Assembly: GCA_030452265.1 (NCBI GenBank)
Contig: JAKDMQ010000010.1
Span: 1 to 34,882 of the forward strand
Direction of reading: 5' to 3'
DNA from: Nitrococcus sp.
GTDB taxonomy: Bacteria; Pseudomonadota; Gammaproteobacteria; Nitrococcales; Nitrococcaceae
DNA length: 34,882 bases
Shown: positions 1-5,854 of the stretch, in pieces
Position numbering within the stretch: position 1 is the first letter of the stretch
How the letters are laid out: each line of letters starts with the position of its first letter
Position numbers and translations under genes: made by a program
The notes under the pieces: generated by a model
The model's input: the letters and a program-made list of their open reading frames with translations, nothing else
The model's database searches: none
What the model was told of the DNA's origin: nothing

Positions 1-313
1 GGCGAACCGCCAGACGCATCAGCTCATGATAAGCCGGGTGATAATGCACCTCGTCGATACGCCCGCCATAGCGGTCGAAGCTGAAAAGCTGCGGCGGCTC
101 GCGGTTCGCGAGAAAACCCTGCTCCATGGCGTGCTCACTGCCGGTCACTGCCCCGAGCTCGCGCAGGTATTCGCTCGTCCAGGACGCTCCCTCGCGCACG
201 ACTGCCTCGCGCAACACCCGGTCCGTGTCAAAGGCCTGGTAGTCACCAAGCGGCGGTGGTTGGTTGGTGACTTGATGAGTCGGCAAACAGGTGATCGGAT
301 CCCGTGCGCACAT
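1..313 (-). CDS. aidB: AidB-type acyl-CoA dehydrogenase, N-terminal part (runs off the left edge)
   Basis: The first 104 residues are readable on the minus strand from an ATG at 313, and the frame stays open to base 1, so the gene continues outside the window. The protein begins MCARDPITCLPTHQVTNQ and continues with PPPLGDY, REAVVREGASW, LANREPPQLFSFDRYGG and RIDEVHYHPAYHELM. This is the typical N-terminal region of the AidB subfamily of acyl-CoA dehydrogenases, FAD flavoproteins known from the adaptive response to DNA alkylation. The start is well supported by a GGGAGG ribosome-binding site about 6 bases upstream (near 319-325). The catalytic and DNA-binding parts lie outside the window, so the exact role (alkylation response versus a catabolic isovaleryl-CoA-type enzyme) cannot be decided here. 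Confidence 0.85.
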   Translation of the reverse strand, partial: MCARDPITCLPTHQVTNQPPPLGDYQAFDTDRVLREAVVREGASWTSEYLRELGAVTGSEHAMEQGFLANREPPQLFSFDRYGGRIDEVHYHPAYHELMRLAVR

Positions 314-471
314 TTTCAGCCTCCCTTCGGCATTAGCACAGCACTACGCCGTCGACTCGGTCGATATATCCATATCAGCTCAACCGTTCCCTCGCGGCCG
401 ACACTGCGGCAACGACCAGAATAAAAGAATAAAACCCGCTATGGCCACAGAGGACTTCCTTGCCCCCCGTA

Positions 472-504
472 ATCACAGGGTAGGGGGGATTGAGACGCAA
501 AGCC
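472..504 (+). promoter_or_regulatory. Fragment resembling the core of a GEMM-I (c-di-GMP-I) riboswitch
   Basis: CACAGGG (474-480) is followed 13 bases later by GACGCAAAGCC (494-504). These are the two most conserved sequence blocks of the GEMM-I cyclic-di-GMP riboswitch and they occur in the right order. The spacing is shorter than usual, the GCAAACC segment is missing, and the downstream P2 tetraloop-receptor helix is not evident. C-runs and G-runs flanking CACAGGG (near 461-467 and 482-487) could pair instead. It may be a decayed or divergent riboswitch, or coincidence. Confidence 0.2.
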
Positions 505-792
505 ATGATAACCGCCGTGCAGCTCGAGCAATGGTTCATTCAGCATGTGCTGGATGCCGATACAACTGACCCTCCCTTGGCGGGCTCGATCGATCTTGAA
601 GCCCCCTCTCGCGTCTGAGCCGCCGCGCTTCCGGACATCCCGTCAGTGGCGATAAGTCAATTCACGGGCACAGTAGCCATCGGCCTCCCCGCGGAATCGA
701 GTAATATCTGGGTCTGGAGTCCGATCCCGGGAAAACAGGAGATTGCACTTGACGATGCGCTGCAGCGAATGGCGGATCAGCGGTTTTTATAA
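505..792 (+). pseudogene. Broken reading frame with an acyl-carrier-protein-like start
   Basis: From ATG 505 the frame reads MITAVQLEQWFIQHVLDAD, then PPLAGSIDLEAPSRV and a TGA at 616-618. The same frame then continues without interruption (AAALPDIPSVAISQF, later DDALQRMADQRFL) to TAA at 790-792. The first part resembles the opening helix and Ile-Asp-x-x-Ala-Pro turn of phosphopantetheine carrier domains. The expected GLDS attachment motif is absent, and the sequence after the stop does not look like the rest of such a domain. I read it as a remnant, possibly of an ACP or polyketide-type gene joined to unrelated DNA. The family assignment is weak. Confidence 0.25.
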
Positions 793-1016
793 GCAGGCCG
801 AGGCTCGGATACCGATCAAGGAGCCGTGCCGCCCGCATTGAACAGGGCCAGCTCGGCTTGCGCAGCGCAACCCGTCAGCGACTTTGAGACACCGACGACC
901 ACGATTTCGTTGAGCACTCCTAGCCGTCGCCAAAGTAGCGGGAGGGCTGATCCAAACTTCTTCAGCATCGCGCGCTTGTGACGTACGTCAGGAACCGGCA
1001 GAATTAGGACATTTGA
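793..1016. other. Gene-free stretch between the aidB side and the P-loop kinase gene
   Basis: No convincing gene is visible here. A 50-codon minus-strand frame (816-968) lacks a ribosome-binding site and any recognised motif. The stretch belongs to the A/T-richer, scrambled zone that separates the conserved left edge from the polysaccharide locus. Confidence 0.4.
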
Positions 1017-1056
1017 CTCTACACTGTGCTACAGGGCTCTACACTTTGCTACAGGC
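1017..1056 (+). repeat. Two tandem 20-base direct repeats
   Basis: CTCTACACTGTGCTACAGGG (1017-1036) is directly followed by CTCTACACTTTGCTACAGGC (1037-1056). The two copies differ at positions 10 and 20 only. Each copy contains two CTACA half-sites about one helical turn apart (10 bases), so four CTACA words lie on the same DNA face. The next gene starts about 175 bases downstream. They could be a protein-binding iteron pair or a mobile-element end. No element was recognised. Confidence 0.7.
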
Positions 1057-1230
1057 TTTTCGCTCCCTACTACTTAGAGAACATCTATAAGGATAAATAT
1101 TTACGTATATCAGTTACAGGCGTTACTTAGGTAGTCACAGCAATCGACTGAATTACCTTCATATAGGTTGAACACGAGTGTTCAGACCTGTTTCATGAAC
1201 GTCCGTCTAGTCGTTCGGGATGTAACAACA

Positions 1231-1791
1231 ATGCAAAGAATCGCAGTAATTGGAAATTGCGGAGGTGGTAAGACAACCTTGGCGCGGCTGCTCAGCAAAG
1301 CCACTGATCTACCCCTCTACCACGTCGACAGCATACAGCTCGGCCCGGGTCGGACACTTACTCTACCCGAAGAATGCGACAGAAGATTGGATGAATTGCT
1401 TTTGAAGCCGAAGTGGATTATCGATGGACTTGGTACTCGCGACGCCATAGAGCGAAGAGTCAGAGCTGCCGATACGGTCGTTTTTATTGATTTCCCCCTG
1501 CTAGTTCACTATTGGTGGGCAGCCAAGCGACAATGGAAAACCCGGACCCATCCACGATCCGAGCTACCTCCCGACTTCAACGAGTTCAGCATGGCCTTCA
1601 CTTATCACCTCGCTATCAATATCTTGAGGTGGCGCAAATACCGCCACTGGTTTCTGAAACTTATCGATTCGGTACCGCAGAGCATTGATCTGTTCCACAT
1701 ACACAATCCCAAGGAATGGAATGCATTCGCGTCTTGGGCCCAGGCCCCACAGACCCCGAGGCGACAGACAGCCTCTTCCAACGTGGTATGA
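1231..1791 (+). CDS. P-loop nucleotide kinase-like protein (FlaR/adenylate kinase-like)
   Basis: This 186-residue protein opens with MQRIAVIGNCGGGKTTLAR, a Walker A P-loop (GNCGGGKTT, residues 8-16). After it come LYHVDSI, WIIDGL, ADTVVFIDFP and a basic C-terminal half (RWRKYRHWFLKLID). This layout matches the family often annotated as DNA topology modulation protein FlaR, which is an adenylate-kinase-like fold of uncertain substrate. The frame can be extended upstream to a TTG at 1168, but the P-loop normally starts within the first ten residues, so ATG 1231 is preferred; a weak GGGA lies about 10 bases upstream. It stands alone on the plus strand in a scrambled zone, followed by a transposase remnant. 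A link to the nearby sulfotransferases is not shown. Confidence 0.65.
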   Translation: MQRIAVIGNCGGGKTTLARLLSKATDLPLYHVDSIQLGPGRTLTLPEECDRRLDELLLKPKWIIDGLGTRDAIERRVRAADTVVFIDFPLLVHYWWAAKRQWKTRTHPRSELPPDFNEFSMAFTYHLAINILRWRKYRHWFLKLIDSVPQSIDLFHIHNPKEWNAFASWAQAPQTPRRQTASSNVV

Positions 1792-2182
1792 GTCAGGCTG
1801 CAACGCGCCGTGACGTTGTTTGGAGAGCAGCGCCATGAGCGCCTAGCCGGCATCTGGGTGGCGCCTCTGCACAACCTGCGCCGTGCGCCGCCGCCACTGG
1901 ACTAAGATCAAGGGGCAAAGCAACGACAACGCCCTGGCGGAGAACAAAAAAGCTCTTTCAATCCATCAACCATCGATACGACCATGCCGCCTGATCTAAA
2001 CCCAATGGCCTCTAGCTAGGTAGGCTCTATTCACTCCGGGCCCATCGTGCCGCTAGTGATAGAGCACGCGGCACCGTGGACAAGGCGTGGATAGATCCCC
2101 CCTCGTTCAGACTCAAACTTCAATTGCAATTGACGTGGAATCACCCATTGCTTATCGCCGGATATAATCAGTCGAGGGAACG
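1792..2182. other. Gene-free stretch upstream of the sulfotransferase gene
   Basis: Apart from the transposase scar there is no supported gene. A perfect TATAAT hexamer lies at 2163-2168, but no good -35 box sits 16-18 bases upstream, and it is so close to the start codon that a transcript starting from it would lose the ribosome-binding site. It is therefore not called as a promoter. Confidence 0.4.
1883..1981 (+). pseudogene. Decayed transposase/integrase tail
   Basis: The plus-strand frame reads WTKIKGQSNDNALAENKKAL (1898-1957) and soon ends at a stop. The block SNDNALAE-K resembles the SNDNA-VE-KNG segment near the catalytic Glu of DDE integrase-type transposases. No start codon, no remaining upstream domain and no terminal repeats are visible, so this is at most a scar of an insertion sequence. 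Confidence 0.35.
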
Positions 2183-3013
2183 ATGTCGGTTAAATTACTG
2201 ATCTCACGCAGATGGTGGGATGCACGCCGGTTTGGAGTCTCACCCGACAAGTGGAGGGCACGCCTCACGAACCAGGGCCAGCCGCGCATCTTCTGCACCT
2301 CGATTCCCAAAGCCGGCACACATCTGCTCGAGAGGGCACTCTGCCTTCACCCGCGAATTTATCGACGCATCTTGCCAACGATCAATCATCGGCGAATTCG
2401 CCGACATGGCGGTCTTTCTAAACTTCTTTCCACGCTCGGACCGGGTGAGATCGTCGTCGCCCACTGTGCCTACTCTGAAGAGAACGACGATACCCTGCGC
2501 AGAAACGGGGCTCGCTGCTTCTTCATGATTCGCGATCCACGGGATATAGTCATCTCATATGTGATTCATCTCCTTAACGATCGCAAGAACCCCCATCACC
2601 GGTTCCTGTTAGACCTGCCTGACATGAGGACCCGAATTCTCCTCGTGATCAAGGGATACCCTCCGGTTAGACTCCCATCGATTCAAGGCCTTCTGAGTAG
2701 GTATTATGGATGGTTCTCGAGCGGCGCACTGGTGGTCCGTTTCGAAGATTTGGTAGGCGCAGCGGGCGGAGGCAGCGACGATGTCCAGTTCACCACTGTG
2801 CAAACCATATACGAGCACCTGGGCATGCCGCTCGCACACCACGAAATTAAGCAACTCACCACGCATATCTTTTCCAATCAAAGTCCGACCTTCCGTAAGG
2901 GACTGGTTGGCAAATGGCGGGAGTATTTCGATGACCAAGCAATCCAATTATTCACGGACGTCGCTTCCGACATGCTTGTTCGGTATGGCTATGACAATGA
3001 TGATCGTTGGTAA
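2183..3013 (+). CDS. Sulfotransferase (PAPS-dependent, Sulfotransfer_1-like)
   Basis: This 276-residue protein has the two PAPS-binding signatures of the family. The 5'-phosphosulfate loop is CTSIPKAGTHLLERAL (residues 38-53, with Lys43). The 3'-phosphate motif is FFMIRDPRDIVIS (113-125, with Arg117 and Ser125). Near the C-terminus, SPTFRKGLVGKWREYF is the conserved Arg-Lys-Gly-x-x-Gly segment that closes over the nucleotide. It should transfer a sulfuryl group from PAPS to an acceptor; a polysaccharide or oligosaccharide acceptor is plausible because the gene lies next to an exopolysaccharide locus, but this is inference. The ATG at 2183 has a GAGGGA ribosome-binding site about 5 bases upstream. 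The gene is convergent with the beta-propeller-like gene and has no co-transcribed partner. Confidence 0.85.
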   Translation: MSVKLLISRRWWDARRFGVSPDKWRARLTNQGQPRIFCTSIPKAGTHLLERALCLHPRIYRRILPTINHRRIRRHGGLSKLLSTLGPGEIVVAHCAYSEENDDTLRRNGARCFFMIRDPRDIVISYVIHLLNDRKNPHHRFLLDLPDMRTRILLVIKGYPPVRLPSIQGLLSRYYGWFSSGALVVRFEDLVGAAGGGSDDVQFTTVQTIYEHLGMPLAHHEIKQLTTHIFSNQSPTFRKGLVGKWREYFDDQAIQLFTDVASDMLVRYGYDNDDRW

Positions 3014-3148
3014 CTGAGCTCTCCCGAGCCCCTCCGTCACGATAGCTCCCCTCCGTTATGATTATGGCTATCCCGAGCACACAATACTCGCCGCAATCAT
3101 GCAGACCCACTTCTCGACAATGACCAATAGAAAGCAGCGTGGTCCCAA

Positions 3149-4120
3149 TCAATATGGCCAGATTTCTAGCCCATGAATAGCATTACGCACGTCCATGGTA
3201 ACGTTGACCGTGCTAATAGGCTGCGCGCCACCGTCTAATTGATATGCTGATATCGTGGCGGGGGATGACCCGCCGATTATCCAATTATTCTGAAATAAGC
3301 AAAGCCCTCGCCCAAAAGCCTGACGCGCATGATCTTTTGGTAAGCCAGCATTTAGCAATTGCGCGTCGGGATACCGATTAATGGAAAAAGAGGCAAGTAT
3401 TTGTCCTGGAGGAGTAGCATAAAGAATCCGCTCTGAAGCTGTGTCGTTGAAAAGAATTCCATCGCGGAAGGGTCGCGCGTTATGAGTTATGAGCGGCACA
3501 GTCCCATATCTAAATAACGAGGCGTCATTTATGCCCCAAACCGCGTTCAAACCCGTGCCTGAAACAAACAAAGTATTATCACCAACGAACACGTTATTCA
3601 AATGGATAGTATCCCCAGGAAGAGGCCCTTTGCCAGAATGTGGCTCAAAAAGAGATAGCCGCGGAACCAATGGCCTCCTAAGACGCCGAGACAATTTTGT
3701 CATTAAACGACTTTGCGCTAATCTCGGCCGGAAACACCAACCCCGCGTGAACTTCTTTCCTTCTAAATCGAATTCTAAAATTGAATCATACCCAGTTGAC
3801 GTCAGATACAACTTATTTTTGTGCACGAATATCTCATGGCAGTGCTTGAGATATGAATTTCTATGAGACTCGACAAGCCGAAATGTTGTGTCATAAACCA
3901 ATATTGCATCGCTTGCGGCTAACAAAACCATGCCTTCATAAAACGCAATGCCTCTCAACCCCCTGTCTTTCCCGCGACCTTCCCAATTAATCGACTTGTC
4001 ATTCCAATCAATAACTCGTTTGCATGTGTTTCGTTCAAGATCGACAATATACACGCCCCCATGGCTTTCTCCTTGGTGCGCCGACCTGATAACGGAGCTT
4101 GTAACAACTTTTGGAAGCAT
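3149..4120 (-). CDS. Uncharacterised beta-propeller-like protein
   Basis: This 323-residue protein has no signal peptide and no confidently recognised family. It contains several repeats of a similar pattern: a His or Arg-rich turn followed by two short beta strands. Examples are LRGIAFYEGMVLLAASDAI, HCHEIFVHKNKLYLTSTGY, HLNNVFVGDNTLFVSGTGL, ARPFRDGILFNDTASERI, GRGLCLFQNNWIIGGSSP and the end IHGLEIWPY. This looks like a five- or six-bladed propeller with a conserved residue entering each blade, and may be an active-site or sugar-binding scaffold. Its position between two sulfotransferase-bearing segments suggests a link to glycan modification. The gene is markedly A/T-richer than the housekeeping genes, consistent with acquisition. 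No strong ribosome-binding site precedes ATG 4120. Confidence 0.7.
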   Translation of the reverse strand: MLPKVVTSSVIRSAHQGESHGGVYIVDLERNTCKRVIDWNDKSINWEGRGKDRGLRGIAFYEGMVLLAASDAILVYDTTFRLVESHRNSYLKHCHEIFVHKNKLYLTSTGYDSILEFDLEGKKFTRGWCFRPRLAQSRLMTKLSRRLRRPLVPRLSLFEPHSGKGPLPGDTIHLNNVFVGDNTLFVSGTGLNAVWGINDASLFRYGTVPLITHNARPFRDGILFNDTASERILYATPPGQILASFSINRYPDAQLLNAGLPKDHARQAFGRGLCLFQNNWIIGGSSPATISAYQLDGGAQPISTVNVTMDVRNAIHGLEIWPY

Positions 4121-4139
4121 ACTAATACTGACTCAAATT

Positions 4140-4347
4140 TATTAGTGGCGTTAGCCCGCGGGGTGCCATCGCCCGCAAGCCCATCACACGTACCAGCTTG
4201 ACCTGCCCGCGGCAGGCGGGCCAGGCGCCGGACTGGCTTGCGGCTGAGCGTGTAGCCCTCCCGCCCGAGCGTGGCGCAGCTTGCGGCTGCCGTAGAACGG
4301 GGGCACGGTGGAGAGCTCTCGATCCCGCGCATCAGCGCCAGATTCAT
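4140..4347 (-). pseudogene. Frameshifted IS3-family transposase (orfB) fragment
   Basis: Reading the minus strand from 4347, three frames must be combined to follow one protein. MNLALMRGIE is in the first frame, TVPPFYGSRKLRHA is in the second, LGREGYTLSRKPVRRLARL is back in the first, and MGLRAMAPRGLTP follows in another frame. The order L-x-L-M-R-x-I, P-F-Y-G-S-R-x-L, R-x-x-G-Y-x-x-x-R-K-x-V-R-R-L and M-G-L-x-A is the region just before the DDE catalytic domain of IS3-family OrfB. Catalytic residues, termini and orfA are missing, so it is a small dead fragment. Confidence 0.6.
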
Positions 4348-4381
4348 CCGTGATTCCCCCACTCCCTGCTATTCTATTGTT

Positions 4382-5524
4382 TTATACAGTTAGACCTATC
4401 CGTTGGGCATGTTCAAAGAACCGCTGCGCGAAAGTTCTCCAGTTCAGGCGCGCCTCGTATTCGTCACGGCTTGAAAGTGCCAACCTTCGGTAGCGGACCG
4501 GATCCGACAAAAGCTGCCCAATCGTCTGCGCGAAGGTTTCCGGAAGGCTGTCCTGGGGCAGCGCAGCCCCCGTGATGCCCTCGCGAACGATCGTTGGAAT
4601 ACCGCCGGTGGCAGTCGCGACTGAAGGAACGCCAAAGGCCGCGGCCTCGCAGAAGACCATCCCAAAGTTTTCGGCGCGAGACGGCACGAAGAGGACGTGT
4701 GCGTTACAGAATAGGCTTTCGAGCCGCTGGCGCTGACCAGCGTCGCTCGGGCTCAGGAGCCCATGCAACGTTACATAAGGCGGAACGGGAACGGGCGGTT
4801 CCGCAATTCCGACCAAATCAAGTGTGATAGGGAAACCCAAGCGGTGCAGATGCGCGCACGTCGCCAGTACGACATCGGCCCCCTTGCGATACCAATCGCG
4901 GCCAACGAACAGGAGATGAAAGCGGTCAAATCGGCGGCCCTCAATGGCGCGTAGGATCACGTCCCGGGGCAGTGCCTCGATATTGGCGCCAAATGGAATG
5001 ACGTGCACTTTTTCGCACGCTGCGCCGTAATAGGCCATCGCCGTCTGCGCTGCCCACTCCGAGGGGAAGATTGCCATTGTGCAGTTGTCGAGGGCTTTGC
5101 GCTCCTGCTCATGCCCTTGGCGAATAAATTCCTCGGCACAATTCTGAAACGATCCATAGAATTCCAGAACATTGGCGAAGGTAGCGTCGGCGCAGAAGAT
5201 TTTCGGCACATCGATGCGCAATGCAGCAATCGCGAGGGAGCCGGGGCTGAACAGAAAATCTGCCTTCGTTTGTCGAACACGGCGCTCAATCTGCCAGGCA
5301 AGGCTTCTAAGGTAAAACGGTTCCCGATCCGGCCAATAGGTCAGCCCACGCCGCTGATAATAGGCATATTTTAAGCCATATAGGTATTTTAAGCGCCTGT
5401 TGACCGGAAACGCCGGAACCACGTTGTGCCCAGCCGCCTTAAATTGCTGCAGAATCGAGAAAGGGCGTCCGGACTGCACGCTCGGGTCGATTGCATCCTG
5501 CTCGTAGGCATAGATGATCTTCAC
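4382..5524 (-). CDS. Glycosyltransferase family 4 (GT-B)
   Basis: This 380-residue GT-B glycosyltransferase is probably cytoplasmic or membrane-associated and transfers a sugar from a nucleotide donor onto the growing lipid-linked repeat unit. The N-terminal Rossmann domain begins MKIIYAYEQDA. The C-terminal donor domain includes HLLFVGRDWYRKGADVVL and the retaining-GT motif E-x7-E as ENFGMVFCE (Glu285 and Glu293), followed by a GVPSVATATGGIPTIV loop. It is the last gene of the minus-strand polysaccharide series, separated from wzc by about 330 bases with no obvious gene. Donor and linkage cannot be read from the sequence. Confidence 0.88.
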   Translation of the reverse strand: MKIIYAYEQDAIDPSVQSGRPFSILQQFKAAGHNVVPAFPVNRRLKYLYGLKYAYYQRRGLTYWPDREPFYLRSLAWQIERRVRQTKADFLFSPGSLAIAALRIDVPKIFCADATFANVLEFYGSFQNCAEEFIRQGHEQERKALDNCTMAIFPSEWAAQTAMAYYGAACEKVHVIPFGANIEALPRDVILRAIEGRRFDRFHLLFVGRDWYRKGADVVLATCAHLHRLGFPITLDLVGIAEPPVPVPPYVTLHGLLSPSDAGQRQRLESLFCNAHVLFVPSRAENFGMVFCEAAAFGVPSVATATGGIPTIVREGITGAALPQDSLPETFAQTIGQLLSDPVRYRRLALSSRDEYEARLNWRTFAQRFFEHAQRIGLTV

Positions 5525-5854
5525 TGCCCACCCATCTCTGTCGGCTGGGCCTGAGCACGACCAGAGCAGTCAAATAGCGCGACCGCACACAAACCTTGCG
5601 ATACTGCTCTCGCGCCATTAGCTCCTGCCAGCACCGCAACCCCTCAGCGTCACCAACCGCCATGACATCGCCAAGGACCACATCGGCCAGCGTCCCGCTC
5701 GGCCCCCCACCCACTGCGTCAAGATCACCGATTGATAACCTACCCTAACGAATCGCTCTACCTGAGCGTCGGGGCGACGTTCGCCCCAACATCGGGCAGC
5801 GTCACGATCAAGCGTGGCTCTAAACGTAAGAGCCGCAAACCCCCACAGTGTCTT
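5525..5854. other. Gene-free gap between wzc and the GT4 gene, with two hairpins
   Basis: No convincing gene is present. Two perfect inverted repeats lie near the 3' end of wzc: GGGGCGA-CGT-TCGCCCC at 5771-5787, and GGCTCT/AGAGCC with a 7-base loop near 5817-5835. Neither is followed by a T-run on the minus strand, so they are not classic terminators, though they may attenuate read-through or protect the upstream message. Confidence 0.45.

Noticed and set aside
26-424. Plus-strand frame at the left edge
   Set aside because: It is antisense to the clearly recognisable aidB start, which has a good ribosome-binding site.
816-968. 50-codon minus-strand frame starting MLKKFGSALPLLWRRLG
   Set aside because: No ribosome-binding site, no recognised family, and it lies in a scrambled region; too weak to call a gene.
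2163-2168. Perfect TATAAT upstream of the sulfotransferase gene
   Set aside because: No acceptable -35 box at 16-18 bases, and a transcript from it would lack the ribosome-binding site.
5439-5714. Minus-strand frame overlapping the start of the GT4 gene
   Set aside because: It overlaps a well-supported gene in another frame and shows no recognised domain.
5771-5787. GGGGCGA/TCGCCCC hairpin as a terminator of wzc
   Set aside because: No T-run follows on the minus strand, so it is listed only as a hairpin in the gap.
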